A DNA stretch of 64,000 nucleotides. Source: Parafannyhessea umbonata. Its GTDB lineage: Bacteria; Actinomycetota; Coriobacteriia; Coriobacteriales; Atopobiaceae. Of this stretch, positions 27,019 through 37,479 are shown piece after piece. The number at the start of each line of letters is the position of its first letter. Position 1 is the stretch's first letter. The notes beneath the pieces are model-generated. The model made no database searches, was not told the DNA's origin, and saw only the letters and a program-made list of their open reading frames with translations. The position numbers were made by a program, and so were the translations under genes. The stretch is from contig NZ_LT629759.1 in the NCBI RefSeq assembly GCF_900105025.1, positions 1,178,001 to 1,242,000 of the forward strand, read 5' to 3'.

Positions 27019-30000
27019 CTACATCCCCTCCCTCATGACCTCGAAGGCGTGCTCGGCCGCCGCCTCGTCGCTCATGCCCGCGGCCTTCGCCTCGGCAGTG
27101 AGGTCGAGCACCCGCTTGTACTCGCGCGGGATGACCTTCACGAAGTCGTCCTTGATGTCGTCGAACTGATAGAGCATCTTGATGCCGCGCGGGCTCTTCG
27201 TGCGGTCCGCGTGCTCGCGGATGAGCGCGCGCACGTACTCCAGGTCGTCCTCGGTCGGCTTCTCCAGGAGCACCATGTCGCGGTTCACGCGGCCAGAGAG
27301 CACGTGCCTCTCGTCGTACACGAACGCGATGCCGCCGCTCATGCCTGCGGCGAAGTTCACGCCCACGGGTCCCAGGATCAGGGCGCGGCCGCCCGTCATG
27401 TACTCGCAGCCGTGGTTGCCCACGCCCTCGCACACGATGGTCGCGCCGGAGTTGCGCACGCCAAAGCGCTGGCCCGCAAGGCCGTTGATGAAGCCCTTGC
27501 CCGCCGTCGCGCCGTAGAACGCGACGTTGCCCACGGCCACGTTCTCGTCGAACTTGTACGTCGCGGTGTCGGCGGGGGCCACGGTCAGGATGCCGCCGGA
27601 CAGGCCCTTGCCAAAGTAGTCGTTCGCGTCGCCGTGGACGTTCAGCGTCACGCCCGCGGGCAGGAACGCGCCAAAGCTCTGGCCGGCGGAACCCGCGCAG
27701 TCGATCTCGATGGAGCCGTCGGGCAGGCCCTTCGGGTGCTCCTTCGTGATGACGGAGCCCAGCATGGTGCCGCAGCAGCGGTCCACGTTCGCGATGTCCA
27801 CCGAGAAGTGCATGCGACCCATGGTCGCGCGGCACTCCTTGGTGTACGGAATCAGCAGGGTCGCGTCCAGGGTGCGGTCGAGGCCCACGTCCGGCGCCAT
27901 GCTCGGCACGAAGTGCGGCACCTCGGCGCCCGGGAAGGACTTGCCCAGGTCGTTCTCCACCTTCTGGAGCATCGGGCTCAGGTCGAGCCTCGTCGCCTTC
28001 CAGTTGTCCTCGACGCCGGTCTGGCGCAGGCACTCCACGTGGCCCACCATCTCCTCGACCGTGCGGAAGCCCAGGCTCGCCATAACCTCGCGCAGCTCCT
28101 CGGCTGTGTACAGCATGAAGTTCATCACGTGCTCCGGCTTGCCCGCGAAGCGGCTTCTCAGGCACGCATTCTGCGTCGCGATGCCCGCGGGACAGGTGTC
28201 CTGCTGGCAGTCGCGCTGCATGAGGCAGCCAAGAGATACCAGCGCCGGCGTGCCGAAGCCAAACTCCTCGGCACCCAGCAGGCACGCGATCGCGACGTCG
28301 CGGCCGTCCATGAGCTTCGAGTCGGCCTCGACCACCACGCGCGAGCGCAGGCCGTTCAGAAGCAGCGTCTGCTGCGTCTCGGCAAGGCCAAGCTCCAGGG
28401 GAAGTCCCGCATGGTAGATGGAGTCGCGCGGCGCCGATCCCGTGCCGCCGTTCGCGCCGGAGATCAAGATCTTGTCCGCGCCGCCCTTCGCGACGCCGGT
28501 CGCGATCGTGCCGACGCCGGCCTCGCTCACGAGCTTGACGGAGACCATCGCGTCGGGGTTCGCGTTCTTCAGGTCGAAGATGAGCTCCGCCAGGTCCTCG
28601 ATGGAGTAGATGTCGTGGTGGGGCGGGGGCGAGATCAGACCGACGCCGGGCGTGGAGTTCCTGACCTCCGCGACCCACGGCCAGACCTTCTTGCCGGGGA
28701 GGTTTCCGCCCTGGCCGGGCTTTGCGCCCTGGGCCATCTTGATCTGAATCTCCTTGGCGCTCCTCAGGTAGCGGCTCGTCACGCCAAAGCGCGCGGACGC
28801 GACCTGCTTGATCGCGGAGTTCGTGGAGTCGCCGTTCGGCAGCGTCGTCTCGCGGATGGGGTTCTCGCCGCCCTCACCCGTGTTGGACTTGCCGCCCAGG
28901 CGGTTCATCGCGATGGCGAGCGTCTCGTGCGCCTCCTCGCTGATGGCGCCGTAGGACATGGCCGCGCTCGTAAAACGCTTCACGATCTCGCTTGCAGGCT
29001 CGACCTCGTCGATGGGCACGGGACCGGACGCCAGGGGCACGAAGGAGAGAAGGTCGGAGAGCACGATGGAGCGGCCGGGCCTGTGCAGGGCGGCGCTGTA
29101 CTGCTTGAACAGGTCGTAGCTGCCCTCGCGGACGGCGCGCTGCAGCAGGTAGATGACCTCGGGGGTCAGCATGTGCTGCTCGCCGCCCAGCGGACGCCAC
29201 TTCGTGATGCCGGAGCTTGCCAGCTGGTCGGGAGACGGGCTCCTGCGCTGCGCCTCGCCCTCGTCGTAGCGGCCCTCGCACTCGCGCTGGATGTCGTCCA
29301 TGGAAAGGCCGCCCACCGGGCTCGGGGTGCCGTCGAAGCAGTCGCCCACGACCTCCGGGGAAAGGCCTATGATCTCGAAGATCTGCGCGGAGTGGTAGCC
29401 CTGCATCGTCGAGATGCCCATCTTGGACATGATGGTCACGATGCCGGCGGTGAGCGCCTTGTTGTAGTTCTCGACACCCGTCTTTGCGTCGACCTTGATG
29501 CGGCCGTCGGCGGACATCTCGCGGATGAGTTGGTGAGCGAGGTACGGGTAGATCGCGGACGCGCCGTAGCCCACGAGGCACGCGTAGTCGTGCGGCGTCA
29601 TGGCGTCGCCGGTCTCGACCACGATGTCGCCGCGCATGCGCAGGCCGCGCCTGATGAGGTGGCTGTGAACGGAGCCGAGCGAGAGGAGCGACGGCACGGG
29701 CACCTGCCCGTCCGGGACGCGGTCGGAGAGCACGATGATGTTCACGCCCTGGCGGACCGCGGCCTCCACCTCGTTGTTCAGACGGTCGAGTGCCTCGGCG
29801 AGCGCGTGCTCCCCGCCGTTGCGGTCGAACGAGGCAACGAAGCGACGGCAGCCGAAGCCCACCATGTCCACGTGCAGGATGCGGTTGAACTCGTCCTGCG
29901 TGAGGATGGGGGTCTTCAGCCTGATGAGGCGGCAGCTGCTGCGCTGGTCCTCAAGCGGGTTTCCGTGGTTGCCGAGGTACAGGATGGACGACGTTACGAA

Positions 30001-31677
30001 GTCCTCGCGAAGCGCGTCGATGGGCGGGTTCGTGACCTGGGCAAACAGCTGGTTGAAGTAATCGAAGAACGAGCGGGAGCGCCTGGACAGCACGGCGAGC
30101 GGCATGTCCGCGCCCATGGACGCTCCGGGACGCCTGCCCGTGACGGCCATGGGGCCGATGGCCTCCTCCACGTCGTCGAAATGGTAGCCGTGGCGCGCCA
30201 GGCGGATTGGCAGCGGCGTCTCGGCGTCGGCGGCCTCGCCCTCCTCGTCGCCCTCGGTCGCGGGCGCGAGGTCGTCCACGCCCAGCGTCTCCTGCGCGAC
30301 CCAGTCGCGATAGGGCTTCTCGCGCGCAAGCGTGTCCTTGAGCTCGTCGTCCCACACGACACGTCCCTTGTCGGGGTCGACGAGGAGCATCTGGCCGGGG
30401 CCGAGAGAGCCGGCCTGGACGATGTCCTCCGGCTCGATGTTGCACGCGCCCGCCTCGGACGAGAGGATGAGGCGGTCGTCGCGCGTGACGTAGTAGCGCG
30501 CGGGGCGCAGGCCGTTGCGGTCGAGCGCCGCGCCCATGTAGTGGCCGTCGGTGTACGCGATGGCGGCGGGACCGTCCCACGCCTCGGACAGCATGGACTG
30601 GTACGCGCCGAACGCACGGCGCTCCTGGGAGAGCTGGGTGTTCTTGTCCCACGGCTCGGGCAGCAGCATCGAGACCGCGCGCGGCAGCGAGCGGCCGTTC
30701 ATCACGAGGAACTCGAGCACGTTGTCGAGCACCGCAGAGTCGGAGCCCTCGCTCCTGATGATGGGCATGACCTTCTTCAGCTCCGCGCCCATCACGGGCG
30801 AGTACAGCTCCGGCTCGCGCGCGCGGACGCCGTTCACGTTGCCGCGCAGCGTGTTGATCTCGCCGTTGTGGATGATGTAGCGGTTGGGGTGGGCGCGCTC
30901 CCAGCTCGGCGTCGTGTTCGTGGAGTAGCGCGAGTGCACGAGGGCGATGGCCGTCTCGGCCCAGGCGTCGCCCAAGTCGCGGTAGAACGAGCGCAGCTGC
31001 GTCGCCACGAGCATGCCCTTGTACACGATGGTGTGGGCGCTCATGGAGCACACGTAGAACGTCTTGCCCGCAAGCGCGCCCTCCTGCTCGGCCATCTTCT
31101 CGACCACGCGGCGCGTCACGTACAGCCGGCGCTCGAAGTCCTGGCCGGCGGCCGTCGCCTCGGGCCTGCCCAAAAACGCCTGCACGATGTGCGGGCGGCA
31201 GCGGTTCGCCGTGTCGCCCAGGTCATGCGGGTCGACAGGCACCTCGCGCCAGAACAGCAGGGGCACGCCCTCCTGCGCGCATCCGTCCTCGAACACGCGG
31301 CGCGCGTCGCGGTAGCCCTCGGCGTCCTGCGGGAAGAACAGCATGGCGACGCCGTAGTCGCCCTCGGCCGGCAGGATGTGCCCCTCGCGCTGCGCCTCCC
31401 TGCGGAACAGGCGGTGCGGGATCTGGAGCAGCACGCCGGCGCCGTCGCCCGTGTTCTTCTCCAGCCCCTTGCCGCCGCGGTGCTCCAGGTTCATGAGCAC
31501 CGCAAGCGCATCGTCGAGCATGGCGTGCGAGCGCTCGCCGCGAAGGCTTGCCAGCGCGCCGATGCCGCATGCGTCGTGCTCGTACTCCGGTCTGTACAGC
31601 CCCTGGGGCGCGTATCCCTCCCCGTCGCGGTGCGTCCGCGGCATCTGGGCGGCCTCCTGGGAATCATGGCCTGACAT
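27019..31677 (-). CDS. gltB: Glutamate synthase large subunit
   Basis: This 1552-residue enzyme converts 2-oxoglutarate and glutamine to two glutamates. The class II amidotransferase domain begins at EHDACGIG, where the propeptide is removed to expose the catalytic Cys. The central and FMN-binding synthase domains follow, with TGEGGENP, KPGQGGNLPG and GANGGTGSAPRDS. The 3Fe-4S cysteines are in CLMQRDCQQDTCPAGIATQN. The C-terminal glutamate-synthase beta-helix (GXGXG) domain is present. GAGAGGAG precedes the ATG at 31677, favouring it over one 24 bases upstream. Confidence 0.97.
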   Translation of the reverse strand: MSGHDSQEAAQMPRTHRDGEGYAPQGLYRPEYEHDACGIGALASLRGERSHAMLDDALAVLMNLEHRGGKGLEKNTGDGAGVLLQIPHRLFRREAQREGHILPAEGDYGVAMLFFPQDAEGYRDARRVFEDGCAQEGVPLLFWREVPVDPHDLGDTANRCRPHIVQAFLGRPEATAAGQDFERRLYVTRRVVEKMAEQEGALAGKTFYVCSMSAHTIVYKGMLVATQLRSFYRDLGDAWAETAIALVHSRYSTNTTPSWERAHPNRYIIHNGEINTLRGNVNGVRAREPELYSPVMGAELKKVMPIIRSEGSDSAVLDNVLEFLVMNGRSLPRAVSMLLPEPWDKNTQLSQERRAFGAYQSMLSEAWDGPAAIAYTDGHYMGAALDRNGLRPARYYVTRDDRLILSSEAGACNIEPEDIVQAGSLGPGQMLLVDPDKGRVVWDDELKDTLAREKPYRDWVAQETLGVDDLAPATEGDEEGEAADAETPLPIRLARHGYHFDDVEEAIGPMAVTGRRPGASMGADMPLAVLSRRSRSFFDYFNQLFAQVTNPPIDALREDFVTSSILYLGNHGNPLEDQRSSCRLIRLKTPILTQDEFNRILHVDMVGFGCRRFVASFDRNGGEHALAEALDRLNNEVEAAVRQGVNIIVLSDRVPDGQVPVPSLLSLGSVHSHLIRRGLRMRGDIVVETGDAMTPHDYACLVGYGASAIYPYLAHQLIREMSADGRIKVDAKTGVENYNKALTAGIVTIMSKMGISTMQGYHSAQIFEIIGLSPEVVGDCFDGTPSPVGGLSMDDIQRECEGRYDEGEAQRRSPSPDQLASSGITKWRPLGGEQHMLTPEVIYLLQRAVREGSYDLFKQYSAALHRPGRSIVLSDLLSFVPLASGPVPIDEVEPASEIVKRFTSAAMSYGAISEEAHETLAIAMNRLGGKSNTGEGGENPIRETTLPNGDSTNSAIKQVASARFGVTSRYLRSAKEIQIKMAQGAKPGQGGNLPGKKVWPWVAEVRNSTPGVGLISPPPHHDIYSIEDLAELIFDLKNANPDAMVSVKLVSEAGVGTIATGVAKGGADKILISGANGGTGSAPRDSIYHAGLPLELGLAETQQTLLLNGLRSRVVVEADSKLMDGRDVAIACLLGAEEFGFGTPALVSLGCLMQRDCQQDTCPAGIATQNACLRSRFAGKPEHVMNFMLYTAEELREVMASLGFRTVEEMVGHVECLRQTGVEDNWKATRLDLSPMLQKVENDLGKSFPGAEVPHFVPSMAPDVGLDRTLDATLLIPYTKECRATMGRMHFSVDIANVDRCCGTMLGSVITKEHPKGLPDGSIEIDCAGSAGQSFGAFLPAGVTLNVHGDANDYFGKGLSGGILTVAPADTATYKFDENVAVGNVAFYGATAGKGFINGLAGQRFGVRNSGATIVCEGVGNHGCEYMTGGRALILGPVGVNFAAGMSGGIAFVYDERHVLSGRVNRDMVLLEKPTEDDLEYVRALIREHADRTKSPRGIKMLYQFDDIKDDFVKVIPREYKRVLDLTAEAKAAGMSDEAAAEHAFEVMREGM

Positions 31678-31765
31678 CGGGTCTCCTCTCGCCTGTGCCA
31701 TGGGTGGCAGATGTGGTCCAGCCTAGTGTACGGCCGCCCCCACCCCGAAAGGCCCGATTGCCCAA

Positions 31766-31771
31766 ATCATA
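31766..31771 (-). promoter_or_regulatory. Predicted -10 box for gltBD
   Basis: TATGAT on the minus strand lies about 90 bases before the gltB start, but the -35 region is a poor match. The gap 31678-31989 otherwise holds only GC-rich sequence, a purF-side hairpin, and a one-mismatch copy of the dispersed 10-mer at 31965-31974. Confidence 0.35.
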
Positions 31772-31886
31772 ATGGCTCCGACACGCTTGGGTAGCGCGCA
31801 CGTAGCGCAATCGAAATACGCGCAGGTAGATTGGGGAGAAAAGCCGCGTCCTCACATGTAGGCGACGCAGCGGCGCAAGACGAGGG

Positions 31887-31943
31887 GGCCACGCGGGGCG
31901 CGATGGGGCGCCGCGACAGAAACGCGGGCGCGACCCCGTGGCC
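31887..31943 (-). terminator. Possible purF terminator hairpin
   Basis: GGCCAC-GC-GGGG (31887-31898) pairs with CCCCGTGGCC (31934-31943), leaving a 2-base bulge and a 35-nt GC-rich loop that can fold further. There is no T-tract, so it may act as an RNA-stabilising end or need another factor. Confidence 0.35.
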
Positions 31944-31989
31944 GCGCCCGCGAAGGCCGCTTCTATTCTCGCCCGCGGCACGCCGCGCG

Positions 31990-33516
<1,527 letters not shown>

Positions 33517-33664
33517 GTTGGTGGTCCCTCTCTGCCGTGCACGCGCACATGCCCCGTGTGCCGCCGCGCCGTCGCGCGTCGCCACGATTACTAGCACAGA
33601 TTAGCGCTTTGCCGCCCCGGACGCCGCGCCGCCGGCGCGTGGGTAACAAAAAAGCAGCAGTCTC

Positions 33665-35818
33665 CTAGCGCAGCTGGTCCAGAAGCGGCCCGCCTTCGCC
33701 CAGGCGCCAGTGCGTCCAGCCGTTCAGCCCCGTCTCGTGCGCGCCGACCGACCCCAGGAAGCGCTCGTAGGCGGCGGTGGGCTCGTCGAACGTCTCGCCG
33801 GTGGCGAGCATGATCCTGCCCGTGGACGTGACGGTCGCGCGTCCCGGGTACATGGGGCTCACGCTCACGAGCACGTCGTCCATCTGCACGACGCCGGAGT
33901 CCACCAGGTCCTGCCACGTGACGGTCTTCACCTGCGCCGCGCGGCGCGACGGCCTGAACGCCTCGAGCGTGGCCGCGTCCATGTGCGGAAGCGGCCACGC
34001 GCCCAGGGCGACGTCAGCGAGGGCACGTCCGCGCGCCTCTATCTGCGTGGGGCCCCACGCCTGTGCGGCGATCACGTCGCGGCAGAGCGGCGCGTCCACG
34101 GAGCGACCGTCCGCATCGCGCGCGAGGCGCCCCTGCTTCTGCGCGAGGGTGCCATCCTGCAGGTCGTACGGGTACGCCGACGGCGCGAGGTTGCCGAGCG
34201 CGTTCACGCCGCGCTCGAACGCGAGCCTTGCGTCTGGGCCCAGCGCCTGCGCCCACGCGGGGTCCGCAAGCGCGCCCACGGGCATCACGTGCTCCACGCC
34301 CCAGCCCTCCGGCAGCGCGGACGCGTCCGCGGCAGAGCCCGGCACGCCAGCCGCGGCGCAGGCGATGACCGCGTCCTCGGCGGCGTCGTCCGGGGCGGCG
34401 CCCGCCGCACCCGCGGCGAGGCGTGCGTTCAGGCGCGCCAGCAAAAACGGCGCCTGCGCGAAGCCAAAGCAGTCGCGCGTCAGCAGCGCGCGGCGGAACT
34501 CTTCGTCCGTGGGGAAGCGGCGCGGGGTGCCCTCCTCCACAAGGAAGAGCGCCACGTAGGACTCAAAGTACTTCTCGCCCGCGCTGCGCACCGCCGCGAG
34601 CTTCGCCACAAGGTGGCGCAGGAAGTGCTCCTGCGCGCTGCCCTCGCAGTCGCACACCGCGCGACGCAGCAGGTACGACTCGAGCACGCCGAGCATGTCG
34701 GCCAGCTGCCCGCGCGTGCACTCGCGCCTGCGGCAGCTGCGGAAGAGCTCCAGCACGAGCGGCCGCGCCGCGCTGCCCCCAAGGCGCGCGATGCCCGCCA
34801 GGTGGAAGGACGTCCTTCTGGCCACGGGGTCGGCGTCGTCCGCGGCGGAAAGGCCCCCGCGCACCGCGTCCACGTAGTAGCCGGCGAAGTCCTTCAGCCT
34901 GAGGCAGAGAAATCCCATGCGGTCGTTCGCGTCGTACGCGTTCGCGCTGACGTAGCGCTTGAACACCTGGTACAGGTCCGCGCCGCCCAGGCGCTCCGGC
35001 GCGTAGGCCATCTGGAAGAAGCAGCGAATGAAGTCATCGAACGCGTCCTCGTCGGCCAGCGGCGCCAGCACGTCCTCGAGCGGCTTCCAATACGTCTGGT
35101 ACGCCTGGGCCTGGCGGTCAAGCGGGTACTTCATGAGCACGAAGTTGCGGATGAGGTCCGCCGCGCTGAGGTCCTTGCCGGTGGAGTTCATGGACTCGAA
35201 TATGAGCTGCGCGTTGTCGCGCCCCTGCGCCATGGTGACGGACACGACCTCGAGCCGCCGCAGCCCCTCCCACACGGTCGCCACGTTCGCGAGCGCGTCC
35301 AGCCGCCGCTCGAAGAGCGCGAGGTTGTCCAGAATCCGCGAAGGCCCCTCCGGCGCGGGGCGCGACGGATCCTCCAGCTGGTCGATCACGGCCCTGAACG
35401 TCGCGCGGTCACCCTTGGACAGCGTGAGCTTGTAGTGGTCGTCTCCGGAGCGGAACGGGTTCGTGAGGTAGCCGCTCATCAGGATCTCCTGGCGCGAGAA
35501 GGGCAGGCGCTCCTTTCCGTGGGCGTCCGCGTAGCGCGCGAGCGCCACCAGCAGCAGCGCTATGGTCGTGATGCGCTGCTGGCCGTCGATCACGGCGAGC
35601 GAAGCGACGCCCTGCGGCGAGGCGGTGCCGTCCTGCATGGTGACGATGGAGCCCGTGAAGTGCGTCTGCTCGCGCGAGCGCCCGCACGCCAGGATGTCGT
35701 CCCACAGCTGGAGGCACTGCTCCTCTCCCCACGAGTACGGCCTCTGGTAGACCGGCACCACGTACCGGACGTTCATCTCGCTGATGAGCCCCATGACCCT
35801 GCGTACGCCTGCGTCCAT
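33665..35818 (-). CDS. GmrSD-type DUF262/DUF1524 protein with C-terminal RAMA-like domain
   Basis: This 717-residue protein has the DUF262 (ParB-like NTPase) opening VPVYQRPYSWGEEQCLQLWD (residues 21-40) and IDGQQRITT (77-85). A long helical region is followed by a DUF1524-like HNH segment (EHVMPVG near 509, then NALGNLAPSAY). The last 85 residues (VTWQDLVDSGVVQMDDVL to NGWTHWR) resemble the RAMA domain of restriction and modification enzymes. Related GmrSD/BrxU/SspE proteins are type IV restriction nucleases that attack modified phage DNA. No methylase or other defence gene adjoins, so it appears solitary. AGGAGGGGA precedes the ATG. Activity is inferred. The gene carries one 10-mer (34571-34580) and sits beside the palindrome array. 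Confidence 0.85.
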   Translation of the reverse strand: MDAGVRRVMGLISEMNVRYVVPVYQRPYSWGEEQCLQLWDDILACGRSREQTHFTGSIVTMQDGTASPQGVASLAVIDGQQRITTIALLLVALARYADAHGKERLPFSRQEILMSGYLTNPFRSGDDHYKLTLSKGDRATFRAVIDQLEDPSRPAPEGPSRILDNLALFERRLDALANVATVWEGLRRLEVVSVTMAQGRDNAQLIFESMNSTGKDLSAADLIRNFVLMKYPLDRQAQAYQTYWKPLEDVLAPLADEDAFDDFIRCFFQMAYAPERLGGADLYQVFKRYVSANAYDANDRMGFLCLRLKDFAGYYVDAVRGGLSAADDADPVARRTSFHLAGIARLGGSAARPLVLELFRSCRRRECTRGQLADMLGVLESYLLRRAVCDCEGSAQEHFLRHLVAKLAAVRSAGEKYFESYVALFLVEEGTPRRFPTDEEFRRALLTRDCFGFAQAPFLLARLNARLAAGAAGAAPDDAAEDAVIACAAAGVPGSAADASALPEGWGVEHVMPVGALADPAWAQALGPDARLAFERGVNALGNLAPSAYPYDLQDGTLAQKQGRLARDADGRSVDAPLCRDVIAAQAWGPTQIEARGRALADVALGAWPLPHMDAATLEAFRPSRRAAQVKTVTWQDLVDSGVVQMDDVLVSVSPMYPGRATVTSTGRIMLATGETFDEPTAAYERFLGSVGAHETGLNGWTHWRLGEGGPLLDQLR

Positions 35819-35900
35819 GCTGCGCTCCCCTCCTGCCGCCACGCCCGGCGACCCGGCGCGCGGTCGCGCTCTCCGGCGGCCTGCGGCGCCCCGACGGCCC

Positions 35901-36206
35901 CACTAACTGACAAAAGCGGCTTCTGTCAGCAAGTGATGCCCGACGGCCTCACAAACTGACAGGAGCGTGAGATAAGGACGCATTCTGTCAGAAAGTGGTG
36001 CCATCGCCAGCTCACTAACTGACAGGAGCATCTCCTGTCAGAAAGTGGTGCGCCACACAATCTCACTAACTGACAGAAGCACCTCCTGTCAGTTAGTGAT
36101 ACCGCGGCGGCCTCACAAACTGACAAAAATAGCTCCCGTCAGATAGTGGTACCACTATCTGACGGGAGCGGGCAATTCCAGGGTGCGGGGCACCACAATC
36201 TGACAG
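35901..36206. repeat. Array of iterated palindromes with CACTAACTGACAG core
   Basis: Six inward-facing or overlapping units fill this intergenic stretch; CTGAC half-sites begin at 35907, 35956, 36019, 36070, 36120, 36159 and 36200 (39-63 bp apart). A typical unit reads CACTAACTGACAGGAG, a few bases, CTCCTGTCAG, two bases, AGTG. At 36063-36097 the outer arms CACTAACTGACAG/CTGTCAGTTAGTG are perfectly paired. Units are separated by short spacers of unrelated sequence. The right end contains a perfect 38-bp palindrome (36132-36169). No T-tracts follow, so these are not terminators. It lies between the divergent upstream side of the GmrSD-type gene and the end of the DMT exporter. Confidence 0.85.
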
Positions 36207-36210
36207 CTTC

Positions 36211-36258
36211 CACGCATCGCCGGCGTCACGCATCGCCGGCGCCACGCATCGCCGGCGT
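36211..36258. repeat. Three tandem copies of a 16-bp repeat
   Basis: CACGCATCGCCGGCGT is repeated head to tail three times (36211, 36227, 36243), with one T-to-C change at the end of copy 2. It adjoins the palindrome array and lies just past the stop of the exporter gene at 36276. Confidence 0.9.
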
Positions 36259-36275
36259 CACACGAACGCGCCACG

Positions 36276-37274
36276 CTACCCCTGTGCGCGCTTCGCATGG
36301 ACGCGCGCCGTCGCAAGGCCGCGCGCAAGGCCGCCGTGCGTGGACGCAGAGAACGCGTGCGCGTCAGCCGCGCCTTCCGCAGCGTCGGCCTTGCCGTCCG
36401 CAAGCGAGCTCAGCAGCACGGCCGCGAGGATGAGCGCGCAGCCCAGGTAGCACTGGGGCGCCATGACCTCTCCCAGGAAGACGAACGACAGCACGGCGGA
36501 GGACACGGACTCGAGCGAGAAGAGCAGCCCCGCGTGGGTGGCGGTGGTGCGGCTCTGCGCCACCGGCTGCATCGCGAAGCCAAACGCGCTGCACACGAGG
36601 GCGAGCCCGAGCACGGCGCCCCACTCCGCGGGCGACTGCGGAAGCACCGGCCCCTCGAACGCGAGGTTGAACGCCGCGCCGAACACGGCTGCGAAACCCA
36701 GCTGGCAGATGCCCAGCAGCAGGGCGTCGTCGGAGTGCGAGAACGTGTCCGTCGCCACGATCTGCAGCGCATACACGGCAGAGCCCGCCAGGCACAGCCC
36801 TGCGCCGCCGCCAAGCGACACCGGCCCGCTCAGCGTGAGCAGCGCGAGCCCCGCAACGCAGATCCCGATGCCCGCGAGCGTGGCGCGGCTGGGCGCCCTG
36901 TGCGTGGCCACCGCGACGATCAACGGCACGAAGATGACCTTCGCGCTGGTAAGGAAGCCGGCGGTCGAGGCAGGCGTCGTCTTCAAGCCGTACATCAGAA
37001 GCCCGAAGAACACGCACAGCAGAAAGCCGAGCACGGCACCGCGCGCCACGACAGAGGCCGTCAGCTCGCGAAGCCTCTTGCGGAAGATGATCGCGACCGC
37101 GACGAAGGCGATGCCAAAGCGCAGCGCAACCATGCCAAACGGCGGGATGGAAGAGAGACCCACCTGCATCATGAGGTAGGAGCTGCCCCACGCGCACGCG
37201 ATGGCCGCAATCATGAGGTCCGCCTGCCTCTGCGTCCAACCTGCGCCGATGCCTGCGCCGCTCGCGTTGCCCAT
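36276..37274 (-). CDS. DMT-superfamily exporter (EamA domains)
   Basis: This ~332-residue membrane protein has ten hydrophobic spans in two EamA halves (ADLMIAAIACAWGSSYLMMQ at the start; GLALVCSAFGFAMQPVAQSRTT in the second). The C-terminal ~40 residues are Ala-rich and hydrophilic. The start at 37274 is favoured by GGAG at 6 bases; ATGs at 37286 and 37346 lack a good site. It is divergent from a LysR regulator, a layout that usually means the regulator controls the exporter. Substrate is unknown. Confidence 0.83.
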   Translation of the reverse strand: MGNASGAGIGAGWTQRQADLMIAAIACAWGSSYLMMQVGLSSIPPFGMVALRFGIAFVAVAIIFRKRLRELTASVVARGAVLGFLLCVFFGLLMYGLKTTPASTAGFLTSAKVIFVPLIVAVATHRAPSRATLAGIGICVAGLALLTLSGPVSLGGGAGLCLAGSAVYALQIVATDTFSHSDDALLLGICQLGFAAVFGAAFNLAFEGPVLPQSPAEWGAVLGLALVCSAFGFAMQPVAQSRTTATHAGLLFSLESVSSAVLSFVFLGEVMAPQCYLGCALILAAVLLSSLADGKADAAEGAADAHAFSASTHGGLARGLATARVHAKRAQG

Positions 37275-37361
37275 GCCGCACTCCATTTCCGCGTAAGTGT
37301 TCGCGTGATAATTTTCGCCTTCCTTTTTTACGCGCCTCTCAGCCATTTGTTAACTTCATCT

Positions 37362-37390
37362 TTGTACTTGTATGCAGTACAATCTGTACT
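37362..37390 (+). promoter_or_regulatory. Predicted promoter/operator for the LysR gene
   Basis: TTGTAC (37362-37367) and TGTACT (37385-37390) are 17 bases apart and about 90 bases before the chosen start. GTAC occurs three times between 37364 and 37389, giving overlapping inverted repeats suitable for LysR binding. A one-mismatch copy of the 10-mer (37413-37422) lies in the leader. Confidence 0.4.
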
Positions 37391-37479
37391 GGATGCACAG
37401 CGGGCGTGCCCCGGGCGAGAAAAGCATGCGCCCTCGCGCGGAGCATGCCCATCTATCAGGCATAGCATCGGAGGCACCC

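Noticed and set aside
25690-31674. Plus-strand 1994-codon frame opposite gltB-gltD
   Set aside because: It is an antisense shadow caused by high-GC third positions; gltB and gltD are unmistakable on the other strand.
35926-36126. Small frame within the palindrome array
   Set aside because: Its sequence simply translates the repeats and has no ribosome site.
35901-36206. CRISPR array
   Set aside because: Repeats are imperfect palindromes with spacers of about 10 bases or less, and no cas gene is present.
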